Assembly (NCBI GenBank): GCA_019637265.1
Contig: JAHBVY010000001.1
Coordinates: 1,364,001 to 1,428,000 of the forward strand
DNA: 64,000 nt
Direction: 5' to 3'
DNA from: Polyangiaceae bacterium
GTDB taxonomy: Bacteria; Myxococcota_A; Polyangia; Polyangiales; Polyangiaceae
Shown: one piece after another, positions 18,144-29,547 of the stretch
Layout: each line of letters starts with the position of its first letter
How positions within the stretch are numbered: position 1 is the stretch's first letter
The notes under the pieces: model-generated
Told to the model about the DNA's origin: nothing
The model's input: only the letters and a program-made list of their open reading frames with translations
Database searches by the model: none
Program-made: the position numbers and the translations under genes

Positions 18144-19673
18144 CTACAGCAGACTAACCAGGTGCTCCTTGATCGAGGTCCGAGTGGCCTCGTCTGGCGC
18201 GAGGTTCAGGGCGCGCTGCCAAGTCTCCGTCGCCTTGTTCCGAAAACCCGCCTTTTGGTACAAAATGGCCAGGTTCTTCACGGCGGGGAAATGCCGTGAG
18301 TTGATCTCCACCGCGGTCTCCAGCTCGCTGATGGCCTCGTAGACGAGGCCGCGCTTGCCGTACAAAAGACCCAGATGGAAGTGGAGCCGGTAGGCGAGCG
18401 GGTCGATGCTGATCCCTTGGCGCAGGTGCGCCATGGCCTCATCGACGCGCCCCGCCTGGTAAGCCGCGACCCCCAGCGCCAGCTCACGCTCGGCCTCCTC
18501 GGAGATGGCCTGACTATCCTTGGACTCCTCCAAGGTGGCGCCCTGGAGCGCGCTCTCCACCGCCCGCGTCACGTCGGCGATCTTGAACGGCTTCTCGATG
18601 TAGTGCTCCACCCCGCATGATTGCCGCAGGTCTTCCGCGTAGCGCCAGCCGCGGTAAACCGCGCTGATCATGATGATGGGGATCGCCCCGTAGCGCTGGC
18701 TGCCCTTGATGCGACGCGCGATCTCGAAGCCGTGCACCTCCGGCAACATCGCGTCGAGGATGATGAGGTCAGGCCGGTGCTCCTTCACCATGCGCAGCGC
18801 CGCGAGGCCGCGATCCACCTCCACCACTCGGTAGCCCTTGGACGACAACAGCCGCGCCAGCATCCGGCGGATCTCCGCCTCGTCGTCCACCACCAACACC
18901 GTCTTGTGACCCGGCGCGAGCGGCGGACCGCCGTCGGGCAGATCGGCGACCACGCTGAGCTCCTTCGAGACATCGCCGAAGTCGTCGTCCTCCACCTCGT
19001 CCGCTCGCGAGGCGCGACCCACGGCGTCATCCACCACCACCCCGGGCGCCTCCCAGCCAGCCCCTGGCCCTGAGGCGTAGCCCACCGCGATCTCCGTGCG
19101 ACCCGGCTCGGACGAGCCGGGGCTGAGCGACAGCGGCGCCTCGGCGAACGGATCGCCCTGCGAAGCGACGCCCGGCGTCAGCCCCAGGCGCTCGAGCACC
19201 TCCGGCGGACACCGGGGCCCGATGTAGTAGTCCTCCCCGCGCGCCTTGTGGCTGTACGCCTCCTCGATGACGCGGCTCAGCGCGCCCTCCAGCGCGATGT
19301 AGGCGTAGACCTTCTTGCCGGTCACGAACTCGAGCTCGTCCACCACCTTCTTCTCGGCCGGGTTGGCCATGGCGATGAACAGCCGGTCGTCCTTCACCAG
19401 CACCGGCAAGATGAGGTGCTTCTCCGCGATCTCCCGTGGCAAGAGCTCGAGGTCATCGAGCCGTAAGCAGATCTGACTGAGGTCGATGCCGGGGATCCCG
19501 TGCTGCTCGCTCAGCGCCTTCAGCGCGGCGACGTCGTCGATCGTCCCCTGCTCGGCGAGCCGCGAGGCGAGCCGCCCACCCGACGCACCGCGCTCGGCCA
19601 GCGCCTTCTCGAGCTCCTCCGGCGTCAAGGCGCGCTGCTGGAGGAGGATGCGGCCGATCTGCTTCTTGCTCAT
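18144..19673 (-). CDS. MshEN (GspE N-terminal)-receiver-TPR protein
   Basis: 509 aa cytoplasmic regulator. Residues 1-150 form an MshEN/GspE N-terminal domain (IGRILLQQRALTPEELEKAL, second half with VLVKDDRLFIAMANPAEKK); related domains in other proteins bind cyclic di-GMP. An acidic linker follows, then a receiver domain (about 258-378: VLVVDDEAEIRR, phospho-Asp in LIILDAMLPEVHG, Lys in YIEKPF), then three to four TPR repeats (about 395-509, such as AYQAGRVDEAMAHLRQGISI). It has no ATPase domain, so it is not a secretion motor. It sits 102 bp upstream of the AgmX-like gene on the same strand, so the two probably form a unit. Confidence 0.85.
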   Translation of the reverse strand: MSKKQIGRILLQQRALTPEELEKALAERGASGGRLASRLAEQGTIDDVAALKALSEQHGIPGIDLSQICLRLDDLELLPREIAEKHLILPVLVKDDRLFIAMANPAEKKVVDELEFVTGKKVYAYIALEGALSRVIEEAYSHKARGEDYYIGPRCPPEVLERLGLTPGVASQGDPFAEAPLSLSPGSSEPGRTEIAVGYASGPGAGWEAPGVVVDDAVGRASRADEVEDDDFGDVSKELSVVADLPDGGPPLAPGHKTVLVVDDEAEIRRMLARLLSSKGYRVVEVDRGLAALRMVKEHRPDLIILDAMLPEVHGFEIARRIKGSQRYGAIPIIMISAVYRGWRYAEDLRQSCGVEHYIEKPFKIADVTRAVESALQGATLEESKDSQAISEEAERELALGVAAYQAGRVDEAMAHLRQGISIDPLAYRLHFHLGLLYGKRGLVYEAISELETAVEINSRHFPAVKNLAILYQKAGFRNKATETWQRALNLAPDEATRTSIKEHLVSLL

Positions 19674-19862
19674 CGCCGGGTGGGATTATCTACGAGAACC
19701 TCACGCCAGGGTACCAAACTTTGCCGCGCTCCCGTCACGCGGGGAGCAGACTTGGTGACGCCTCACCACGCGGGGTGCTGCGGTTCGGGGTTCGGGGGTT
19801 TGCCTGCACCGCGCCGCGCGCGCCGCGCTAGGCTGTGCTTCGCCGTCGCGATGCGCCGCACG

Positions 19863-21999
<2,137 letters not shown>

Positions 22000-22052
22000 G
22001 GGGCCGGGTTTAGCCGCTCGTCGCGTAGGGCGCTACCCAACCCCCAACCCGA

Positions 22053-23420
<1,368 letters not shown>

Positions 23421-23464
23421 AATCTAAAGTCCCCTCGAGCCGCGCGGCGCCTCGACACTCGCGA

Positions 23465-24652
23465 CTAGAAACGTCCTCGCGCGGTGAGCATCGCCCGATC
23501 CTCGGTGACCTGGAGATCGACGGGCGGCGCCACGCGCCCAGCCACCCAGCGCCCGCGCTGGCCAACTCGGCTAGGGCCATCGAGATCTTGGATCAAGAGG
23601 AAGGTCCCGACCCCGACGCCCACCAAGCCGACGCCGAAGCCGATGTTGGTCAGGAGGCGGTTCTGCTTGAAGCGATCGAGCGCCTCTTGGGTCGGCGCCT
23701 GGTTGTAGTCGTCCTCCGCCGCGTTCACCTGCAACCCGAACACCACGCCACCGATGAGCCCCAACGCACCCACGCCGTAGGCAGCCCAGGTGAGCGGACG
23801 GATCCCAGTCGACGCCTCCGGCGTGTCCTGAGCCGGGCCCGCCTCATCGGCGGCGCCGGTGGTGGCCTTGGCGGGGAGCAGGGTGGTGAGGTCGACGCTG
23901 CGCTCGGTGCCGGCCACCAGCGCGATCACGCGCTCACCGGAGCCATCGACGTCCACCAGGGTGACCCGGTGCTCGCCGGGGAACAGGTAGACGCGCGCGC
24001 CGCCACGGAACTCCTCATCGCCGATCCGCGCGCGCAGCTGCTGGCTCCCCACCAGCTCGATCACGCCGAGCTTGGGAGAGATGCGGGTGAGCCGATCGGT
24101 GGCGTCGATGCGGTCTTGCTCGTTGGCGGCGGCGAGCGCCAGCACCGCTTGATAGGCGCGCGCCGCCTTGGCGTACTCGCCCGCTTTGTCCCAGGCGTCC
24201 CCCGCGTTGATGAGCGGCGCCGGGTGAGGCTTGTGCTTGTAGGCCTGCTCGAAGCCGTGCGCCGCCTCCACGTAGCGCCCTTCGCTGAAGGCGCGCTGCG
24301 CGGCGTCGAAGAAGCGGCGCGCGGCGTCCCCCTCACCCTCCTGCGCAGCCTCGGCGTCCTCCGGCTCCGCGGCGAGCGGCGCGGCGACGCCCGTCAGCCC
24401 GAGTCCCACTCCGAGCCCGAGCAGCATCGCCCAACGCCTCACCTGACGAGCGCGACCGAAGGGCACCCCGCGGCTCATCGAGCCGTCGCGCGAGTCGGAC
24501 GCGACGAGCCCCGCCGCGGGCGTGGGGGTGAACCAGGACGTGAACCAGGACGAGAAGCAGGGCGCGGTCGCCTGGGAGGCGACGCGGCTGGTGACGACCG
24601 CCCGAGGGAGATCGAGGGGCACGCTGCGGCGGAAGCTGAGCTGAGTGTTCAT
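23465..24652 (-). CDS. TPR and PEGA-like membrane protein
   Basis: A Myxococcota-type envelope protein. A signal-like segment (WAMLLGLGVGLGLTGVAAPL) is followed by TPR repeats (AFSEGRYVEAAHGFEQAY; AGEYAKAARAYQAVLAL), a PEGA-like beta domain (YLFPGEHRVTLVDVDGSGER) and two C-terminal transmembrane helices (about 290-360). The start is uncertain: reading from 24652 keeps high third-position GC but puts about 60 residues before the signal segment; starting at the Met at 24478 gives a textbook signal peptide. Lies between the NtrC gene and a divergent lipoprotein gene. Confidence 0.75.
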   Translation of the reverse strand: MNTQLSFRRSVPLDLPRAVVTSRVASQATAPCFSSWFTSWFTPTPAAGLVASDSRDGSMSRGVPFGRARQVRRWAMLLGLGVGLGLTGVAAPLAAEPEDAEAAQEGEGDAARRFFDAAQRAFSEGRYVEAAHGFEQAYKHKPHPAPLINAGDAWDKAGEYAKAARAYQAVLALAAANEQDRIDATDRLTRISPKLGVIELVGSQQLRARIGDEEFRGGARVYLFPGEHRVTLVDVDGSGERVIALVAGTERSVDLTTLLPAKATTGAADEAGPAQDTPEASTGIRPLTWAAYGVGALGLIGGVVFGLQVNAAEDDYNQAPTQEALDRFKQNRLLTNIGFGVGLVGVGVGTFLLIQDLDGPSRVGQRGRWVAGRVAPPVDLQVTEDRAMLTARGRF

Positions 24653-24696
24653 CGAGGCGGTAGGATCCTTAGCGCAAATGCTAACATGACTCCCCA

Positions 24697-25983
24697 ATGC
24701 TCGGCCCAAGCTTACATCGGCAGCCCGCGGTTCAGGTGAGGCGGGGTGCTACCCCGTCCGCCGGCCTCCTCTCCATCCTCGCCGCGGGGCTCTTCGCGGG
24801 CGCTTGCTTCAAGTCCTTGGATGAGTCGCTCCTCGACGGCGCGAGCGGCGCCGGCGCGGGGGCGACGGGCGGGCTCGCGGGGACGGGCGGCGCCGCGGGC
24901 AGCGCGGGGGTGGGCGGCGGCGGAGCGGCCGGTGGAGGTGCCGGGGGTACCGGCGGCATCTTGGAGGACGCCGGCCCCGACGTGAACGACGCCAGCGACG
25001 CGGAGACGCCCATTCAGGTGCTGCCCCACGACCCAGCGCGGTTCCCGGCGACGTCCATCGCCGGAGCCACTGGTAACTCCCTGATCAGCGTCGACGGCAG
25101 CTTCGCCTACTACATCCTGGCCGACACCTCGACCCAGACGCCCACCAAGGTGCCCCTCACCGGCGGTAGCGGCGCCGCGGCGGGGGGTGATGCGCTCGAC
25201 AACGCGTCGTACATCCTCGGCCCACCCCAGAGCCTGTTCCTCTACCTGGGGGTCGGTAATCAGGCCACGGAGGACGGCCGCATCGTGCGCTTCTTCAAGG
25301 AGCCCGAGAGCACCAACCCCGCGGTAGAGCTCACCCACGCGCACCGCATGGGCCGCGTCACGGCGATGGTAGCGACCACCTCCGCGCCGTTTTACCTGTT
25401 CGCCGTCGCCAAGACGGCCGGGCCCGGTCAGCCACACATCCTGCGCGCCGACATGGCCGGTGGCGGCAGCCAGCTGGAGGCCATCTACACCGACCCCACC
25501 GGCAACCGGACCGGCGGCGCCCTGGTCGCGCAGCGCGGCTGCGTCTACTGGACCACCAATGGTGGGGTCTACACCGTGCCCTACGCCGGCGGCGATCGAG
25601 CGGCGGCGCTGGCCACCCAGGTGAGCGACGCCACCAGCCTGGCCAGCGACGGCACGCGCCTGTTCGTCGCCCGCGCCGACGGGAGCATTTGGCAGCGCCC
25701 GCTGCTCGGCGCGAGCTGCGATGGGAGCGGTCCCCCGGAGCAGCGGATCTTGAGCGGGTTCACGGGCGCGACGGAGCTGGTGTCGTACGCGCGGCGCCTG
25801 GCCTTCATCGCCAGTGACTCGGAGCTCGGCGAAGGCGGTGTGTTCAGCTACGACTTGGACGCGCGGGTGGTGGAGCAGGCGGTGCCCGCCAGCGTCAACG
25901 CGAGGCTGCTGCGGCACAGCGGGCCGCGCCTCGTGTACCGCACCTCGAGCGGCACGATCGCACGGGTGCCTGACGGCACCTGA
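24697..25983 (+). CDS. Lipoprotein with Gly-rich linker and beta-propeller-like domain
   Basis: 428 aa. The signal ends in the lipobox FAGAC (around residue 37). A Gly/Ala/Thr low-complexity linker of about 45 residues follows (residues 50-90), then blades typical of an irregular propeller (GCVYWTTNGGVYTVPYAGG; GTRLFVARADGSIWQRPL; DGSFAYYILADTST). The function is unknown; such proteins are abundant in Polyangiales. Starts 45 bp from the divergent TPR gene. The gene end is repeated downstream (25956-26165). Confidence 0.8.
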   Translation: MLGPSLHRQPAVQVRRGATPSAGLLSILAAGLFAGACFKSLDESLLDGASGAGAGATGGLAGTGGAAGSAGVGGGGAAGGGAGGTGGILEDAGPDVNDASDAETPIQVLPHDPARFPATSIAGATGNSLISVDGSFAYYILADTSTQTPTKVPLTGGSGAAAGGDALDNASYILGPPQSLFLYLGVGNQATEDGRIVRFFKEPESTNPAVELTHAHRMGRVTAMVATTSAPFYLFAVAKTAGPGQPHILRADMAGGGSQLEAIYTDPTGNRTGGALVAQRGCVYWTTNGGVYTVPYAGGDRAAALATQVSDATSLASDGTRLFVARADGSIWQRPLLGASCDGSGPPEQRILSGFTGATELVSYARRLAFIASDSELGEGGVFSYDLDARVVEQAVPASVNARLLRHSGPRLVYRTSSGTIARVPDGT

Positions 25984-26165
25984 TCGCGCGGGTGGCTGAC
26001 GGCTCGCGGGGTGACGGGAGGCACCTGGCACGTGGTGAGAGCGCCTCACGGCTCACGCGGTGCAATCGCCGGTACGGCTGGCTGACGATTCGGGGCGGAC
26101 CGATACGGCTAACTGACGAGTCGTGCAGCGCACGGGCGCCTGACGGCTCACGCCACCGCGCCCAA
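25956..26165. repeat. Repeats of the gene 3' end, with CTGACGGC cores
   Basis: The last 25 bases before the stop (25956-25980) recur at 25982-26007 with 21 of 25 matches, and partly again near 26126-26155 (GCACGGGCGCCTGACGGC). Between them are more CTGACG cores (GGCTGACGATTCGG, CTAACTGACGAGTC). The stretch lies between convergent genes. Confidence 0.75.
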
Positions 26166-26186
26166 GGTACGTCTACCTGACGGGTA

Positions 26187-27698
26187 TCAGCGGTAGGGGT
26201 TGTCGCGCGGCAGGGTGCTGGTGGTCTGCGGCACGGGGACCGGAGCAGGAGCTGGCGCCGCGGCAGGGCCGGGCGCCGGACGCGGGCCGGCAGCGGGGCG
26301 AGGACCGGGGACCGGGCGCTGCAGGGCGGCCCCAGCGTCCTCCTCCACTTCGAAGCCATCGATCGACTCCCCGCTGGGCAGCGCCGCAGGAGCGGGCGAT
26401 GGAGCCGGGGTCGGCGCGGCCGCGGGCTCGGGTGGCGGCGCTTGCAAGGTCACCACGGTGGTGGCGGGCCCACGGCGGAGCACCAGCGCCACGCTCACCA
26501 GCGCCACCACGAAGAGCACCCCCGCGAGCGTCGCCCACAGCCAGGTGTTGCTCCGCGCCGGCGTCCGCACGCTCACCGAGTGCGGCACCCCTGCGTTCGT
26601 GGAGCCCCCCGCGAAGCCGAGCCCGCTCGTCTGGCTCGGCGCCGAGCCCACGCCCGAGCCCGTGCCCGAGAGCGGCCCCGCGTCCCAGTTTACCGCGGCG
26701 AGCGGCGCCCCACCCGCCTTGAGCGCCGCGCGGATCCCCTGACGGCGCTGCTCGATGCGCTCCCCCAGCACGCGCCGGAGCAGCGAGCCGACGCCGCTCC
26801 GCGGCACCACGATGCGGTGATCCAACAGGTAGCGCTCGAGGTCCGACGCGAGCTCCTCCGCCGTCTGGTAGCGGAGCTCGATGTCGCGCTCGAGCGCGCG
26901 CAGCACGATGCGCTGGAGCTCTTCGGGGTACTCCGGATCGATGCCCCGCGGCTCCGGGATCTTCCCGTTCACCACCAAGTGCAACGTCTCCGCGTCGTGC
27001 TCACCGCGGAACAGGCGCCGCGTGGTGGTGAGCTCGAAGAGCACGATCCCCAAGGCGAAGATGTCAGCGCGCCTGTCTACCGACTTCCCGCGCGCCTGCT
27101 CCGGCGACATGTAGCCGAACTTACCTTTCAGCTGCCCGGCCTGAGTCGCCTCCCCCAACCTGCCCATCGCCTTGGCGACGCCGAAATCCACCAGCTTGAT
27201 GCCGCCGTCGGTGCCGATCAGGATGTTGTGCGGGGAGACGTCGCGGTGCACCACGCCCAGGTGCTGCCCATTCGCGTCGCACAGCTCGTGCGCCGCGTGC
27301 AGCCCGCGCGCCGCGTCGGCGATGATGCGCACCGCCATCTCCGGCGGGATGGGGCGGCGCTTACCCGACTCGGCGATCAGGGCGTGCAGCGAGTCCCCCT
27401 CGACCCACTCCATGGCGAGGAACATGACGCCGTCCACCTCGCCGACCTCGTACACCTCGACCACGTTCGGGTGACGGATGGCGCCGACCAGGCGCCCCTC
27501 GTCGATGAACATATCGACGAACTCCTGATCACCCGCCAGCTCGTGGTGGATCGCCTTGAGCGCGACGAGGCGCTCGTCCTCCACGCGCGGCGCGTGATCG
27601 CGCGCGACCCACACGGTGGCCATCCCGCCGCGACCGATCCGCTGCAGCAGCTCGTAGCGGCCGAGCCGCTTGCCGGGGGTCAGTTCATCCGTCGTCAC
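26187..27698 (-). CDS. Membrane-anchored Hanks-type Ser/Thr protein kinase
   Basis: 503 aa. Kinase domain residues about 14-275: glycine loop IGRGGMATVW, Lys in VALKAIHHE, catalytic loop VVHRDVSPHNIL, DFG in LVDFGVAKAMG and the activation segment ending GYMSPEQARG. The juxtamembrane linker is Gly/Ser-rich; one transmembrane helix (WLWATLAGVLFVVALVSVAL, about 390-410); the outer tail is Pro/Ala repeats with no recognisable sensor domain. All catalytic residues are present, so it should be active. Substrates are unknown; the zinc-ribbon protein at 10.3 kb carries Thr-containing repeats but a link is only speculation. Confidence 0.93.
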   Translation of the reverse strand: MTTDELTPGKRLGRYELLQRIGRGGMATVWVARDHAPRVEDERLVALKAIHHELAGDQEFVDMFIDEGRLVGAIRHPNVVEVYEVGEVDGVMFLAMEWVEGDSLHALIAESGKRRPIPPEMAVRIIADAARGLHAAHELCDANGQHLGVVHRDVSPHNILIGTDGGIKLVDFGVAKAMGRLGEATQAGQLKGKFGYMSPEQARGKSVDRRADIFALGIVLFELTTTRRLFRGEHDAETLHLVVNGKIPEPRGIDPEYPEELQRIVLRALERDIELRYQTAEELASDLERYLLDHRIVVPRSGVGSLLRRVLGERIEQRRQGIRAALKAGGAPLAAVNWDAGPLSGTGSGVGSAPSQTSGLGFAGGSTNAGVPHSVSVRTPARSNTWLWATLAGVLFVVALVSVALVLRRGPATTVVTLQAPPPEPAAAPTPAPSPAPAALPSGESIDGFEVEEDAGAALQRPVPGPRPAAGPRPAPGPAAAPAPAPVPVPQTTSTLPRDNPYR

Positions 27699-27803
27699 TC
27701 GACTTCATCTCACTCGAGGACCGAACCGCACCCTCGCTCCCACCAGATTAGCTGCCCCTTCGGCGCCCGCGTCAAGCAGCCCGAGCACCCAGCCACGCTC
27801 TAC

Positions 27804-27892
27804 TGGATCTCAAGCGCCACGCCGGATCTCGAGCGCCACCGGATCTCGAGCGCCCGCCAGTCTCGAGCGCTGCAGGTCTCGAGCGCCCGCCA
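27804..27892. repeat. Degenerate 17-19-bp repeat, five units
   Basis: Units share GGATCTCGAGCGCC or close variants, with the third to fifth units drifting (GTCTCGAGCGCTG, GGTCTCGAGCGCCCG). Lies upstream of the kinase gene start and does not resemble the arrays elsewhere. Confidence 0.7.
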
Positions 27893-27991
27893 AGGCACCT
27901 CCTTGCCTATCAGCGCGCCCGCAGCGGGGCGGCTTGACGCACCACAGCAAAGACGGCGCGCGTCGAGCGGCCGCTAGGCGCTCGCAGTCCG

Positions 27992-28058
27992 CCGCCGCGC
28001 AGTGACTGTTCGCGCAGCGACTCGCCGGGCGCCGCGCGCCCCGTTCAGGCAAACCCCC
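27992..28058 (-). repeat. 67-bp G5T3 element, copy A
   Basis: Reading on the minus strand it starts GGGGGTTTGCCTGAACGG and ends GCGCGGCGG. It matches copy B (29008-29074, plus strand) at 63 of 67 positions. It lies about 80 bp past the stop of the 146-aa gene, in its sense orientation. Confidence 0.85.
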
Positions 28059-28139
28059 AAACCCGTAAAAAAACGGGCACCGACTCCCCAGCGGCCAGGA
28101 CGAACGAACGGCTGCCTGACTGATGTCGGGCGGTGGCTG

Positions 28140-28580
28140 TCAGGCGGTGTGGCGCTCGAGCATCGCGGCCAGGCGCGGCGCGGCGTCTTCCACGTGGCGA
28201 GCGGCGCTCGGGCGGAGCCGCTGGTACGCCTTCTTGATGACCGGCTTGTCGCTGGACTCGGCGCGCGCGTCGGTCACCTCGAGCAGCGCGGAGGCCACCC
28301 GGGCGCGCTCGGCGACCAAGTGCTCCCCCGGCGGCTTCCCGGCCTGGAGCGCCTCTTGATAGACGGGGTCGAGGCGATCGAGGAAGTCGTCCAACAAGTG
28401 GCTCACCACCTTGCGCACGAACCCCGGCTGGATCCCCTTGACGGTGGCGTAGGCGGCCTTGATGGCCAAGCCACTGACGCCCCCTTTGTCCGCCACCTCC
28501 GCGTCGAGCACCGTCAGCGCATCGTCGATCACCGCCGCGCGGCGCTCCCCAACCCCCAAAAGCTCCTTCAAAGTAGCCAT
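28140..28580 (-). CDS. Small helical protein, DUF6918-like
   Basis: 146 aa, soluble and helical. ATLKELLGVGERRAAVIDD, then LDAEVADKGGVSGLAIKAAY and GIQPGFVRKVVSHLLDDFLD resemble, from memory, a small family of unknown function (DUF6918) found in actinobacteria and myxobacteria. The start at 28580 is chosen because the family pattern begins there; the longer frame runs antisense over the neighbour. Divergent from the 46-aa gene, with 94 bp between. Confidence 0.7.
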   Translation of the reverse strand: MATLKELLGVGERRAAVIDDALTVLDAEVADKGGVSGLAIKAAYATVKGIQPGFVRKVVSHLLDDFLDRLDPVYQEALQAGKPPGEHLVAERARVASALLEVTDARAESSDKPVIKKAYQRLRPSAARHVEDAAPRLAAMLERHTA

Positions 28581-28674
28581 CTGGGGCCGGCGCTTATCAC
28601 GCCACGTGCGCCCGAGCAACGCGCGCACTTTTTCGATGCCCAGCTCGCTTCGCTGCGCTAGCGTCCGCGCCACT

Positions 28675-28815
28675 ATGGGAACCCCGCAAGACGCACGCGC
28701 TCGGCGCCGCCAGAAGGTCCGCCGCGCGAAGAAGAACAACGAGTGGCTGGCCAACCGCGCCCAGGAGAACGCCGAGGCGGACAAGCCCAAGGCCCCCGCC
28801 AAGACCGCGACCTGA
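28675..28815 (+). CDS. 46-aa basic protein
   Basis: Short, Lys/Arg/Ala-rich soluble protein (RRRQKVRRAKKNNEWLANRA). Unrecognised; it might bind nucleic acid or the ribosome. Support comes from its own ATG at a divergent junction, biased codon use and a terminator-like hairpin after the stop. Confidence 0.55.
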   Translation: MGTPQDARARRRQKVRRAKKNNEWLANRAQENAEADKPKAPAKTAT

Positions 28816-28877
28816 TCGCTCGTCCCGCTCTCGAGGTCGTTTCGGCCTTCGGTTTCGGGCAGGGTGGTTCACCGCCG

Positions 28878-28909
28878 GCCGACCTCCTTCGGTCGGCGCG
28901 CGCGTTTTT
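28878..28909 (+). terminator. Terminator-like hairpin after the 46-aa gene
   Basis: Stem GCCGACC/GGTCGGC, loop TCCTTC, then GCGCGCG and TTTTT. The gap between stem and T-run makes it imperfect. Confidence 0.5.
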
Positions 28910-29007
28910 GACCTCCAACGAAGCTCCGCTGACGGCGTCATGTGAAGCGGCGGGGCGCGCCACGAGCCACCTCGATGACGCTGAGCCTGGCGCGTGTCTT
29001 CTTTTTT

Positions 29008-29074
29008 GGGGGTTTGCCTGAACGGAGCGCGCGGCGCCCGGCGAGTCGCTGCATGAACAGTCGCTGCGCGGCGG
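29008..29074 (+). repeat. 67-bp G5T3 element, copy B
   Basis: Preceded by TTTTTT, starts GGGGGTTTGCCTGAACGG and lies about 190 bp past the stop of the 46-aa gene in its sense orientation. See copy A at 27992-28058. Confidence 0.85.
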
Positions 29075-29202
29075 TGGGCCGCGAGCGAGCGCCTGACCGC
29101 CGCTTGACTCGGGAAGCCGCGTTCCCAAGATTCACGAGCCGAGCGGCCCTCGTCTGGTAGAGCCGAGCTTCACTCCCCCGCTCTGAGACCCCCTGAAACA
29201 GC

Positions 29203-29547
29203 ATGGCTACTCGGAGACAGTCGGAGGAAGACGGCGGGCTCGAGCTCGCCGATCGCCCTCAGGTGAAGCGCCCGCGGCGCTTCAACGTGGTGTTCCACAA
29301 CGACGACTACACCACGATGGAGTTCGTGGTGCATGTGCTCACGCGCTTCTTCCACAAGAGCGAGACCGAAGCGACGCAGATCATGCTCCAGATCCACTAC
29401 AAGGGTTACGGCATCGTCGGCGTCTTCACCCGCGACGTCGCCGAGACGAAGGTGGCGCAGGTGATGGGGTACGCGCGGGAGCACGGTCACCCGCTGCGCT
29501 GCACCGCGGAGCCCGAGGGCTTCGGCGAAGGTGAGGAGGACTCATGA
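29203..29547 (+). CDS. clpS: ClpS adaptor
   Basis: 114 aa adaptor that hands N-degron substrates to ClpAP. The core has NVVFHNDDYTTMEFVVHVL with the Asn/Asp motif and the His/Met residues that line the N-end residue pocket, then HYKGYGIVGVFTRDVAETK. A charged N-terminal extension of about 25 residues threads into ClpA in known homologues. Overlaps clpA by 4 bp (ATGA). Confidence 0.97.
   Translation: MATRRQSEEDGGLELADRPQVKRPRRFNVVFHNDDYTTMEFVVHVLTRFFHKSETEATQIMLQIHYKGYGIVGVFTRDVAETKVAQVMGYAREHGHPLRCTAEPEGFGEGEEDS

Larger units (their letters stand above)
27699..28139. other. Intergenic stretch with private repeats and a G5T3 element
   Basis: No gene supported. It holds a five-unit repeat with TCTCGAGCGCC cores (27804-27892) and the first copy of the 67-bp element (27992-28058), which is followed by a weak hairpin CCCGT/ACGGG around an A/T run (28062-28077) downstream of the 146-aa gene. 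Confidence 0.6.
28816..29202. other. Intergenic stretch with terminator-like hairpin and G5T3 element
   Basis: No gene supported. A hairpin with T-run at 28878-28909 is followed by copy B of the 67-bp element (29008-29074) and the clpS leader. Bases after 29074 still align loosely with the matching flank of copy A. Confidence 0.55.

Noticed and set aside
26442-27977. 511-codon open frame on the plus strand opposite the Ser/Thr kinase
   Set aside because: Shadow of a GC-rich gene: His/Arg/Ala-rich translation without domains, while the minus strand has all kinase motifs.
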